Assembly (NCBI RefSeq): GCF_022539665.2
Contig: NC_081334.1
Location: 8,154,424 to 8,218,423, forward strand
DNA from: Daphnia carinata
Lineage: Eukaryota > Arthropoda > Branchiopoda > Diplostraca > Daphniidae
Length of the DNA: 64,000 bases
Direction: 5' to 3'
Position 1 is the first letter of the stretch. Each line of letters opens with the position of its first letter. Shown in pieces: positions 11,810-21,649 of this stretch. The position numbers and the translations under genes were made by a program. The notes beneath the pieces are model-generated. The model saw only the letters and a program-made list of their open reading frames with translations, was not told where the DNA came from and made no database searches.

Positions 11810-12340
11810 GGCCATTCATACCATTAGTCCTGAATCGGCAGTCTCCGACAGTGAGAAAACACAAAGCAGGCCTAGCTTGTTATCTCTGGCAGCGAGTTGT
11901 GCTGCCACGTTTTGCCAGTCGTTTGGGAGTCTTGCATGCAGGAACCAATTGTTGCTCAACCAATCATCCAAATACATACCGAAAATATTTCATTTGTCAG
12001 CATCGCCCCAATCATTGTGGGTAGAAATCGTCTCATGGCGTTCTATCATTAACGAGCGTCTTCAGTTGGGCTATGGTGTGGCGAATGTTCGCACTTGTTG
12101 TCTAAACGCCTGTTTCACTGTTCATTTGCCTATTCCACCCGCTAGCTTTCCTATTTTCTTTTCTATATATTGCTTAGCATTTTCGGTTACCGTTTAGCCC
12201 ATTATCTTCCTACTTCCCGTCGGTCAAACTAGTTACGGTCAAAACGACCTGTGTCTGTCTGGTAATTGCACTACTTCGTAAAACGGGTAAATAAATTCAA
12301 ACCATAGTACCACCGACTTCACCATTATTACACAATTCCA
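11810..12340 (+). repeat. 5' LTR of a BEL/Pao element (BEL-C)
   Basis: The stretch 11820-12090 aligns closely with 38320-38585. Shared words include CCTGAATCGGCAGTCTCC, GTGCTGCCACGT, TTTGCCAGTCGTTT-like blocks and GTCAGCATCGCCCCAATC. At 38 kb the sequence follows a BEL pol in the same orientation, which makes it a 3' LTR there; here it precedes a BEL gag, as a 5' LTR should. The right end is near 12340, before the gag leader. The left end is not fixed. Confidence 0.65.
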
Positions 12341-12354
12341 AAGCTGAGTTATCA

Positions 12355-14592
12355 TTGGGCCTTCGAACCAGAGCCTGTACAGATGCCATATCTTCCAATA
12401 ACTGTGAAGTCAGCCTATCGGTTTCCATGGATAGACCGGTAACACCTGCTCCCATCTCAGAACCATCCGTTCCTGTTGCACCTGTGAATGAAGATAGTTC
12501 ACAGAGACCTACTGAGATTGAAGAGGCTGAGAACTAATACACGCCGTCAGATCACGAGTACCTGTACTCAGATGTACGCTACCATACAAGCACGAGGATC
12601 AAGAGGGGCCCTGAAGGGCCTCTACAAGCATGTAGAAACTCTGCTAAATGAGGCAGATAATTGAACGACCGTATTCTTGAGAATGAAGAACAACTCGAAG
12701 TCGATCATCAACAAGCCTTACACCTACGCTACATCCAACAAGTAGGGACTGTAGCAGAACTTTACGAGAGGCAGAACCTGGCCGAGGAGGAGGAGGTCGC
12801 CGGAATTGATTCGATCGTCGTGAGGCAGAGTTGAGAGAAGTAGAACTAAGCTTACAAACTTTAAACGTCAATGCTGAAACTGGAATTTCTCTTGGAGCTC
12901 CGAATAATTGAAACGAGCAGAGATGGTGTGCCGATCGCCAACGATGGCCCACAAAAGAACTTAATGAAGACTACGATCAAGCGCCTGACGTCTGGATAGA
13001 CCTTTACAGTGCGGAACAACTGCCCCCTCACAATTGGACGGGAAGAAAGGCTCAGGTCTCGGTAAAACCAGATTTGGAACCTTATAGTGGGAAAGCACTT
13101 GAATGGTTTGGCTGGATAGACCTCTTTCGAGCTCTCGTTCACGGCACTGCAAAATCTCCAGGGGAAAAACTCGCATTATTGAAGCGAAGTCTGAGAGGGG
13201 GCTGTGTTGATATTGTAAAGCTTGGCCACAAATAGTGAGAACAAGCTAAACAAAATAAAGATAGGTAGGGATGTTTTGACTTACTGTGGGCTCATAGTGG
13301 AGAGCGGCGACTGGCGGAGAACTAACACAACACACACACACTTTGTAAATAACGAAAAAGGGTTTTTATTTAACACTATTGGCGCAGAGCACCGTTGCAC
13401 TTCAACTCACAGATCAGACTGATGTACAGATTTTCGGGGAGAACATTTTATAGCTAAATAGAAGGTCGAATTAATTAGCACTTCGGAAAGGGTAGGGAAT
13501 TTTTCCGTGTAAATTTAACACAGAGGTGCGAAAAGGGACATGGCCGGTTCTCGGGGGTTAAAGTCTTCCGTGGGAACCAAGGTCGGTGTAGGGAGGCAGC
13601 ACCGGCGGGTCGTTCCTTACAATATTGTCCATGGTCTTGGTGGAGGAGAGGCGGCATACATCGAAGCATTGGTGAGGCTGAAGCAAAACTGTGGTAGAAG
13701 AGACGTCATGAGGGCAGCCCATTTCCATGCTATCGACAGACTGGAGTTAAGAAATGGCCCTTCCAGCTTCAAACGATTTTCCGAGAAGATCCGGACCCAC
13801 CTCTTTGACCTTAATCGTATAGGTGAAACATCTTCAGCGGATTTAATCGAGAGAGCCTGCCTGAAGCTCCAGTTACAGGATAGATTGGCTTGGAATGCCG
13901 ATCGAAGAGAAACCTCAGACGAAACAAGCCTTAACGATTTCGGAAATTGGCTTTGTCTAAGTGCATCAGCCTACCAGAATGCGTATAGTTTGGCAGCAGA
14001 CCAATTGCAACCAGCCGCCGGAAGTATCAACCATAGGCAGCGTCCAGCTCGCACCTATCAGAGCTCCTCGAAGTTCCAAGTAGACGACAAGATGACCCGT
14101 CCAGGATCTACCCAACCGTACTGCTTTAAATGCGAAGGTAATCATCGGATTCAAGACTGCAACGAATTCAAAGCTCTTCTTATAGGAGACAGAGTCAGCT
14201 TTTGTGCCAGACATCGGTTATGCTATAGCTGTTTCGGTAAAAGGCATGCTGCAAGAGACTGTCGTGTTAAAAAGGCATGCCGCTACCCTAACTGCAAGAT
14301 GTGGTACCACACCTTACTGCATGATCCATCCCGGGATGTAACTGATGGCTCACGGAACAACACTCTGCCATTTGAAGAACCCCAACGGCACCAAGTTGTC
14401 ATGGGAATAGTGAGGCTCAACGTCATCACGGAAGGCGGATCAGTATTTCCAGCCAACGTCTTCGTGGATGAGGGGAGCGACACAACTTTGATTAGGGAGG
14501 ATTTCGCGCACCGTTTTAAATTACGCGGTGATCGGCAGATATTGGCGGTGGACGGAGCTGGCCATGTAGTGAACCACTACCGATCACAGTGA
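12355..14592 (+). pseudogene. BEL/Pao gag-protease (BEL-C)
   Basis: The N-terminal part (about 12570-12840) reads IKRGPEGPL-like and coiled-coil sequence with frameshifts, as in BEL gag leaders. At 12946-13213 the core DUF1759-type gag begins (LEPYSGKALEWFGWIDLFRA, then GEKLALLKRSLRGG). A 408-bp solo LTR interrupts it at 13214. From 13622 the same frame continues through the gag core (SSFKRFSEKIRTHLFDLNRIG), a CCHC knuckle CFKCEGNHRIQDC, a second Cys/His cluster (CYSCFGKRHAARDC) and an aspartic protease segment FVDEGSDTTLIREDF. The usual protease triplet region is DSGS; here it is DEGS. The frame stops at 14592, where a repeat block replaces the rest of pol. Confidence 0.85.
13214..13621. mobile_element. 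Solo LTR (408 bp) inside BEL gag
   Basis: The insert starts TGTAAAG and ends CGTTCCTTACA, giving TGTAA/TTACA terminal inverted repeats. It is flanked by ATAT on both sides (13210-13213 and 13622-13625), a 4-bp target duplication. Removing the insert plus one ATAT rejoins the gag reading frame without a frameshift. The ends and an internal GTGTAAAT-TAACAC block are shared with the solo LTR at 58033-58601, so both belong to one LTR family. The orientation is taken from that shared arrangement only. Confidence 0.85.
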
Positions 14593-14629
14593 GTGGACAT
14601 TAAGCTTCGCCCGTGAGTTATCAGGCTAT

Positions 14630-15049
14630 CTAAAAAAATAGGTGGAAATTGGTGGCCGCCATGACTGTATCTTGCAATTATCTTGGAGGTCAACAAATGT
14701 GCTTACCTTTCTGTGGAACAACCGGGTTGCGTAGGCTCTGTTAAATCTTGTTCGGAGTCACAACTTGATTCGGACTAACTTGGAGGATTTTCAAGCTCTC
14801 TCTGGCAAATTGTCTCTACGCTTGATGTCGCCAAATCTTCTCTAGACGTAGAGACTTCTGAATCTTGTGTCTCGCTAGTCGCTGTGGTCTCGTTCCCAGA
14901 CAGCACGGGTGACAAGTCACGAAGCGGGTGAGATCGCCTTCTTGTATCCCGAGGATAACTAGGTAAGCGTGAATTATTCTTTTTCTGCACCGATCTTTTA
15001 AGCAGCGCTAAGTCGTTAACAACAGGAAACGAATTGATCCTCCACCATT
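14630..15049 (-). pseudogene. Leader and first ORF of a copia-like element, copy 1
   Basis: On the minus strand, directly after the LTR at 15377-15050, a leader is followed by a frame (14990-14775) that begins MQKKNNSRLPSYPRDTRRR and continues acidic and Ser/Thr rich. It aligns base for base over long runs with 39023-38600, the second copy. The sequence ends at AAAAAATAGGTGGA, where both copies meet BEL-derived DNA. I infer the 5' end of an LTR element because of its position behind an LTR. The coding family is not certain. Confidence 0.5.
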
Positions 15050-15377
15050 TGTCACACTGGACTTGACTTAATAATTTGTATTAAACTAAGGAACACAATA
15101 CAGTACAGAAATGAAGGTTAACTGTAGCTTTTACTTAACTTTAATGTAGGAATATGAAGAGAGTACAAGAACTCAGGGAGAACTAAAAAAGGACTAAAGA
15201 TAAATGGGTTTCTTATTCCATCGTCACTAACTATTCGCCCCTTCTCTAAGGTTAGCCAGTTGAATTCTTGGACTAACAATCATTGCTAACTAATCTGCTT
15301 GTTACAGCATCTTTCGCGGAAACTGTACTCTGCGCAATTACAACATCGGCTGTAGCGTCTTTTCAGAAAGGATAACA
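15050..15377 (-). repeat. Copia-like LTR, copy 2
   Basis: A 328-bp unit that on the minus strand starts TGTTATCC and ends GTGTGACA, so it is bounded by TGT/ACA. It aligns with 39024-39354 (331 bp) and more distantly with 332-683. The internal leader follows on the minus strand after AATGGTGGAGGATCAA, a possible primer-binding region, though I could not match a tRNA. Confidence 0.7.
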
Positions 15378-15429
15378 TGTGCTATTTTTCTTTCGCGATA
15401 ATATGATTACCGAATTTCAAATAGAAGTC

Positions 15430-15670
15430 GATCCTAAGGCTCACGCTACTTGTCTGGAGACGTCCTGATGCCGCAATCACTTTTGCCCCCTTCGCTTCAC
15501 ACACTGGCTGGACTTTATGGAATACTACTTTGAAGCGAGTCTCTAGCACATGAGTTGAAGGAAAAGTTTTTCAAAGTGGAAAACGTCAAGGCAGTTGACA
15601 ATTTGCACGAAGCCACAGGCGTGGACATTGAAGAGCCGCATACCGAAGACGTTTTCGGAGATCCGAAAGC
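15430..15670 (+). repeat. KVKAA coding module, copy 2
   Basis: The frame carries KFFKVENVKAVDNLHEATG and DIEEPHTEDVFGDPKA, close to the versions at 7800-7940 (FVKPEKVKAAEDLYEATG) and 39530-39620. The flanking non-coding sequence (CTTCGCTTCACACACTGGCTGG) is also shared. It is therefore a repeat copy rather than an independent gene. Function unknown. Confidence 0.7.
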
Positions 15671-15899
15671 TGACGAACGATTGATGTCTTTCTTGTAAAG
15701 TATGTTAAGTAAAGTATGCGGCTGGTGAAGAGTTGGAGTTACTGCCATTGAATTTTGCCGGCTTAAACGTTTTGTTCTGAAGTTTTTTGTTCTGCAATTT
15801 TTGTACTCCATTACCCTTTGAATACATTCTGCTTACATTGGCACAAGCATAAATGTTGCCTAATGCACAATGCCTTCATACTATAGTTTGCCTGACCGC

Positions 15900-16130
15900 C
15901 GCCCATGGGTCGTTCTATTTGATCTCCAATCGAGCCGTCCATCTGGCCGTCCATCGGTCCACCATTTGCATTCCCATCGCCCGTCTTTGTTGCTGCTGCT
16001 GCATAAGTCCGCCGTGCATGTGGATGGTCGGACATGCCTACCCCGGGAGGCAAATTCATAGGCATCATTCTGCACGTGGGTGATCCGGCCATCGGTCCTT
16101 CAACCATGGGTATAAGAGGAATTTGAAAAA
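15900..16130. repeat. Composite-block segment, copy 1
   Basis: The part 15915-16020 is nearly identical to 39625-39720, and 16010-16130 resembles 40822-40920. In the second locus the two parts are separated by a Gypsy element, so this copy acts as the empty site. Frames on both strands are open (a minus-strand frame over 15811-16107 has PPGVGMSDHPHARR and AAAATKTGDGNANGG), but coding is unproven. Confidence 0.7.
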
Positions 16131-16373
16131 AAGTTTTAGTTTGGGTTTGTTTACCGCCATCAATTTATCCGAGTTGGTTGCTCTGCCTAAAAAGATCAAT
16201 TTTACAATAGGTTAGCGATTCCATTTGAGACAGCAAAAATTCTACGAGTTTTCTACAAACCTCTTCCTACTCTTTGCGTTTTCAACACGAAGAAAAATAA
16301 AAGGGTAAAAAGTTATGTTCGCTAAAGAACAAGGTCCTGGTTTAAACAGAAAACGTGCAATAAATTACATCAC

Positions 16374-17117
16374 TTGGCACGTGAGATGAGGAAAAGCTTG
16401 TCAAACCGGAAAAGTCAATTCTCTCTCAAGGCAATTCTGAAACGCCCCGGAAGGAAGGCGCAGATTAACCAATTCAGCCGCCCTGTAGAAGCCATAGTCG
16501 AGATCAAAGAAGCTATTTCGCCACTCAATTCACTGCTTCCCATCGCAGTTCGACATATGCCCTTTGCGGCTATAAAGGAAGCCCCTACACCAAAATACGA
16601 CGGTGATACAAGGTATCGCCCAGATACCCAGAAGACAGAGAAGAAGGTGGAGGAAGCCGGCTCCAGGAGGAGGAATTAAGCCAACTACAAGTGGGTTGGT
16701 CAACCCCACAGCAACTATAAGAAAGAAAGGATATCGCGCGGACGTGGTCGACCAATTTCCCAAGTCGTCGGCGATGGTGAGCAGCCCCAGGTCAAAGTAG
16801 GTAGATCGCGTGGACAAGGTCGGCCTAGCTCTTCAAACATAATCTATCGTGATTCATTCAAACAGCTGTTGCCTACCCCAGGCGTAGGGTATAACAACTG
16901 GCTTCTCACGAAATACGCACCCTTTAAACCAGGGCAAGGGAAATCGCGTGGACGTGGTCGGCAAATATTCATCCACAACGAACATCCCTTGGCTGCTCCA
17001 ATCCACGACCCGACCCCGGTGATAGCACCCGCTAAAGCAGTGGACAACTCCGCAGAAGACAAGGGGAAAAAGGAGGAAGAAGACGAAGACATCCTTTGGA
17101 CATTATTTTGGAGTTGA
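16374..17117 (+). pseudogene. ORF with AT-hook-like GRGRP repeats, copy 1
   Basis: Two frames in series give a basic N-terminal part (RPGRKAQINQFSRPVEAIVE and VRHMPFAAIKEAP) and a C-terminal part with three SRG-GR motifs (SRGRGRPIS, SRGQGRPSS, SRGRGRQIF), a SFKQLLPTPGVGYNNWLL line and an acidic tail ending in EEEDEDILWTLFWS. GRP flanked by basic residues is the AT-hook pattern for minor-groove DNA binding. A stop lies between the two parts near 16676; the second copy at 42300-42975 lacks that stop but has others. Protein family unknown. It may be a DNA-binding accessory protein of a mobile element. Confidence 0.5.
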
Positions 17118-17460
17118 GTGCCACCTACCGCTCAAAAATACAAACTCTATTTTCGTTTTTCAAATTGAATTTTCTTTCCGTAACTCGAAGCTTACGGTAC
17201 CTAGTGGTCAAAATCGAACTAAAAAAACTAAACTTCAAGCTTTCTTTTCTTTTTTCTCAGAAGCTGAATGTCTACGCCATCTAGTGATAAGATAGAAACA
17301 AATTCAGTAATTTATTTTTCTCTTTTATGTTCAAAACTGGACCCTTACGCCATTTAGCGGTAAAAAAATTAAACGATAATAGAAAATTCCTTGTTTCGCT
17401 CATTTCTTTCTCAAAACTGAATGTTTATGCATTTTAACGGTCAAATAAGCAACTTAACGT
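17110..17460. repeat. Short minisatellite with CGCCATCTAGCGG-like units
   Basis: About four diverged units spaced 73-80 bp apart (near 17180, 17259, 17332, 17412) share an AACTGAAT-TTTACGCCATCTAG-GGTCAAAA core, each followed by a T-rich spacer. No coding frame is consistent across units. Confidence 0.65.
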
Positions 17461-17867
17461 TCTGAGCCATCCGAAAATAATACTTTCTCATAGTTATCCA
17501 TTACGCATCGTACTAACAATCGATTTAGGCGTGGCATTCATTATTATTACTGACAATAAGATCGGTTTATTTGCTCAAAAATTACCGAAAGCTAACTAAA
17601 AACTAAAATTTAATCTCTTAAAAAAAATTGCTCTGTCATAGGAAGGGGGATAACTCTCCACCAGTGGATTTCAAAAAATACGTCCACTGATTGGAGCACG
17701 GCGTCAGCGCTTCTCCCTTTCCTTTTACCGACAATTTAGTGGAAGCACCAATAGTAAAACTTTTACCAAGTTTTCCTTATTTTCACTTCTTCAAGAGAAA
17801 TCCAGAAGTGAATTCCGCTAAGAATTGCAAAGAGTACTAACTGTACAGTTCCAACAAAACAAAGAAA

Positions 17868-18085
17868 ATGCTACGATCGGCTAGAGGGTCACGAGCGGGC
17901 CTGAAAGGGCACTTTACGAGGACAATGAGAAAGATAAACGTCTACAAGGACCTTACGATGACTGGAGATCTGGATAAAGATATTGCAATGGAGATGGAAT
18001 TCGTAATGCAACGTTTTCAGTAATTTTTCAAGGACCCCGACCAAGTATGGGAGACCGGGGCCAGTTCGGACGAAATTCGCTGTGA
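17868..18085 (+). pseudogene. BEL gag N-terminal fragment
   Basis: The frame from 17868 reads MLRSARGSRAGLKGHF and continues with a short helical stretch (EMEFVMQRFQ), a stop, then FFKDPDQVWETGASSDE. The same RGSRG-LKG-ly opening occurs in the BEL-C leader at 12590-12640. It is a short, isolated piece of a BEL gag leader ending in a degenerate 3' tract. Confidence 0.5.
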
Positions 18086-18389
18086 GTCAATAACTTTTCA
18101 CTGGTTCGCAATTTCGTTAATTTTTTTGCATCAATTGAATCGCCAAACTTTACGCTAGATTCTGCAATTGTTTCATGGTCGCCTGATAATAAAGAAAGGT
18201 GTTATTGGATTTTTAAATTTAAAAAAAAAATTGGACAGGATGTCAGTTAAACCATCCACTTCTACTTATTATCGAAATAACATCTAATAGTGATTTTAAA
18301 AAATGAATAAGACATTGTATTGTCGTTGACATTAAGAAAATATGTGTTCTCCAAACAGTTGACATTCTAAAATACTTAAAGAGCACTTC

Positions 18390-18700
18390 CTTGAACGTTT
18401 TTCACTGTTCTACCGGAGCGGCTTCATTTAGGTAACCGAGTGGGGGGCAGACCCGAAGAACAGAGAGCTGAAATGAAATCTTCAGTAGCCTCTGCTCCCG
18501 GTTCAAAATTTTCTTTGTTTTCTTTGTTGTTGTTTCTGCGAAAACTGGAGAGGAAACTTTTTTACGTTTTGACAGATGATTCTGTTCCAAAGCATTCTTC
18601 TCTGAATTGCTAGTGAGGATGCGCGTAGTACCGGCATTCCTTCTACGGCCAGTTGGTTGCTTATCTCGGTTGGTTTCAGAGAAAGGCCTAATTGCACGAA
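18390..18700 (-). pseudogene. C-terminal tail of a pogo/Tigger transposase, copy 1
   Basis: On the minus strand, two frames give RRMLWNRIICQNVKKFPL-like and EQNHLSKRKKVSSPVFAE segments. They match the tail of the fuller Tigger copy at 43060-43440 (LEQDHLSKRRKVSAPAI and NREQRLLKT). The basic tail after the DDE domain is typical of pogo/Tigger proteins. Only the tail survives here, at the right edge of composite block copy 1. Confidence 0.65.
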
Positions 18701-18899
18701 ATTGAAAACATATATATGGTTCTATCTTTTTGTCCTTATTCCAGGCGTTTTTTTAGTAGCTTGTTTGTCATACTGCCGTTCATGACGTAAAGCGCCTTAT
18801 TTATGAGTGTGCTCATACCTTCCGTTCCTTTTCTGCCTGTTTTAATAGGGAACTAAATAAGCGAGCGTTAAAATTACTCGATAGTTATCTTTGAACGCC

Positions 18900-19880
18900 T
18901 CTTTAGTGCTCTGTTGCGAAAATATCTAGAAACCTATGGTGATCGAATTTGACAGTAGCTGAGCTGCCTTCTTGACGTTCATTATTTCAAATGAAGTTGT
19001 TTTTTGATGTGCATCTTTTAATTTTGAAAGGCCACTAAGGGGTATTCCATTAATCTGGCCTGTTTTGTCAAATAATTCAAAATTGCTACAGCTTACGGGG
19101 TTCCACCTAAACTGAAAGTTAATACACATGATTATTTAGGATCATTATAGCTACAACAGAAATAATCACCCGGACATTTTTAAAGTTGAATATGTTGTTC
19201 CGCAGACCTTTGGTGAGATGTAAAACATCAATATAAAAATATATCAATTCTTCTTCTAATGTAGGGTAGTTGAATGATGTTGCCTTTTTTTCGCCAATAT
19301 CTGAGTTACCGGATTGATTTTGGAGAATCGCAGAACGGTTTTTTCCGTTTTTTCCCGCAGTTACTAGCGCTATCGTATTCAGGTTCAGGACCCAATGTTG
19401 GTAAGGCAAAAACAATACCAACATTGGGTCCTCTCATTTTAGAGTCACTGAAATGTTTGTGATGTGAGTGGTGTTTTCCGAAAACATCATAGAGTTGCAT
19501 TACTGTTTGATTGCTTTGTGCACATTACAGACAACATTTTCTACTGTCTCCTCATTTTGTTCTAAGACGGTTATAGTTCGATCCACCAGTTGATGAATTA
19601 CACCTCCCGGACATGCCCCCTTTGTAGAACAATAAGCTGTCGGCTGTATCCATGGATAGTGTTGGGCGAAAAATGGACACAGAAACATGATCTTCTAATT
19701 CGCCCTTACGGCTCTTTAGATTGATCGAATGACCTAAGCCATCGTCCTGCCCATAGTCCACAAATCCCTCAATTATAAGTTTTTTTTCGAATCAACTGTT
19801 AGGTCTTCGGCTATGGTCATCTCATCCCAAACAAAACTGCCGTAACGTAATTCTTTTTGCTTCGCTGAAAGAAAACTCCT
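18900..19880 (-). pseudogene. P-element/THAP9-like transposase remnant
   Basis: Minus-strand pieces occur in the order expected for a P-type transposase. KELRYGSFVWDEMTIAEDLT is followed, after a one-base slip, by GFVDYGQDDGLGH. Then come the PTAYCSTKGACPGG line with VIHQLVDRTITVLE and VENVVC, DVLHLTKGLRNNIFNF (family form D-pHLlK-iRNN), and a C-terminal segment with LSGLSKLKDAHQKT and MNVKKAAQLLSNS. The RNase H-like fold of this family carries its catalytic acids in the first and third pieces. Frameshifts, a stop and a 46-bp hairpin insertion at 19387 make it inactive. A THAP domain was not seen. Confidence 0.7.
19387..19432. repeat. Perfect 17-bp-arm hairpin in transposase remnant
   Basis: The left arm AGGACCCAATGTTGGTA and the right arm TACCAACATTGGGTCCT are exact inverted copies around a 12-base loop. 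The hairpin lies between the conserved P-type blocks, so it looks like a tiny insertion rather than part of the coding sequence. Confidence 0.8.
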
Positions 19881-19889
19881 AATGGATGT

Positions 19890-20740
19890 TAGTGCAAAAC
19901 CGTTCAGCCCAAAAGTACATGGCATGCAGCTCAGTAATCGACCAATTCTTTCCGGTGAAGGAGGAGGAAGGAGATTTGGTTTTCGAAGTGATCATAGAAA
20001 GCTTTGCTTTTTACGTGAGAAATTCAGGGTCGTGGCGCATTGATTTACTGTATTTGAATTCAGCTTTTTTCAAAATCACTTAGACAACCAATACTTTCTG
20101 AAACTATAAAAAAAATGTTGCTAGTGATAAGCAGGTAACATTTTCAACACGTAAGCTGCAATGAATTGGTTTATATTTTTAACTTTTTATTTTTAACAGC
20201 ATTCTTTGCATGCATGAAAAATCAAATAAGACATCAATATTAGTCAAATATTCAACCTTTTACAAAGAGAATTCAAACAAACGACAGTCATGCTTAGTGA
20301 ATTGGCTGCAATACCGCATTTAAAGTCACGTCAATACAAAGTGGATACTAAAAGCATCTAATTTATGATTTTTCCGTTAAATCAGTCAAATTCTAAACGT
20401 AACCAGCGTCAACCCCACGATCACCTTTAGCAACCATTACCTTACAAGACAGAGTGAATAATGTCTCTCGAAGAAGTAGTTACTCTTTTTCGTCCTGTAA
20501 TTTGTGTAATAAAAAAATTTGCACTGGCGTTAAACATAGTCAATGAAAAATATTTCAACGAACACCTTGACAAGTATTTCTTTGCGTTTAACTTTGCATT
20601 TTAAAAGCTTTGTTTTCAGATAGCGTTTTTTGCGACGTTCGCTAAGCCTTTTAATTTTGCTCGCCTTTAAATGCCCTTTCTTTATTTTCTTGTAGCCCTC
20701 ACAACTGCGGCATATGTTGGTTTTTTTCCTAAATTTGCAG
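19890..20740. other. No gene recognised
   Basis: AT-rich sequence. A 65-codon plus-strand frame at 19886-20083 has no motif or splice context. It could be the decayed 5' part of the P-like element, but no THAP signature is visible. Confidence 0.35.
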
Positions 20741-20742
20741 CT

Positions 20743-20861
20743 GTGATCGTGCCATCAAGTTCAAATCGATTTTGGCAACTCCAGAATGGCTTGTGAAATG
20801 GCTGCTCGAAGCGAAATTGCATCCAAAGAATATGGAAGCTGCCTGGAAACGTGACGCGAGG
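20743..20861 (+). other. Possible isolated exon, unknown gene
   Basis: Between a TTTGCAG acceptor-like site and a GCGAG/GTCGG donor-like site the plus strand is open and reads AIKFKSILATPEWLVKWLLE and HPKNMEAAWKRDA. The composition is coding-like. I do not recognise the family and see no partner exons. Confidence 0.25.
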
Positions 20862-20929
20862 TCGGTGATTTCATCTACATTTTGGGGGAATTGCCAAGGA
20901 AATCCGGTGTTCTGACCAATAATCCCAAA

Positions 20930-21300
20930 ACACTATAAAAAACTTGCGAACTGCTGTAATAGACTTCGTAATAATTGTAGCATTGTTCACAGCATCACTC
21001 TCTACAACAATCTTCCTTTGAGCAGGTGGGTCATTATGTTGATAAACATCGTATTTAGGCAACCAACGCTATGATGGTGGAAGCTTAGCTTCTGTTGGAT
21101 CAAACATGAGGTTGGAAACGGGCTGAGTGATATTTACAGGTTCTCTATTACTTCATGATAAACGTTTGCAGCTCCTGATTCGGTTTGCATATCGTTTACT
21201 TCAAGATCTGCAGGAAGGTTAGTCAACTCTACTACGTCTGAGGTCATTCTAAAACCTAAAACACTGTTTCTACTTGGACTCTTTCTAGTGGGTTTCCTTC
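20930..21300 (-). pseudogene. Unknown coding-like fragment
   Basis: The minus strand reads RRKPTRKSPSRNSVLGF, DVVELTNLPADLEVND and, after a frame change, WLPKYDVYQHNDPPAQRK with IVVESDAVNNATIITKSI. The pieces follow each other with small breaks, which suggests a decayed exon. It lies upstream of the P-like transposase on the same strand and might be its linker region, but I have no motif to prove it. Confidence 0.3.
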
Positions 21301-21649
21301 TTTCTGTGGCAAGCTTAGAATAGTGAAAATTAGTTAAACCATTGAAAAGAAAAATTCTACCAAATTTGTTACCTAGATTATGAGAATATACCTTGCCTTG
21401 ATTATGTCTTCTTCTTTAAAATGTTTAGCTAAGACATGATCTTTTTTTGATAAGCACCTTATCATGTTGTCGACGATTCAAAAGAACGATAACACTAGCA
21501 AACGTTATTTGTTGTTGAAAGTTATAATTCAAAATAGTACTTTTTGTCAGAAAGCATACTAAGCAGACTAGGAAACCCGGGTACCAAAAGAGAAAACCGA
21601 TACGTTCGGATTGTCTGGTATGTGGATAACTCAACTGTTAGACCGGGCC

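Noticed and set aside
11778-12197. 139-codon plus-strand ORF
   Set aside because: It lies within the BEL LTR that is repeated at 38.3 kb, where the frame is broken. No motif.
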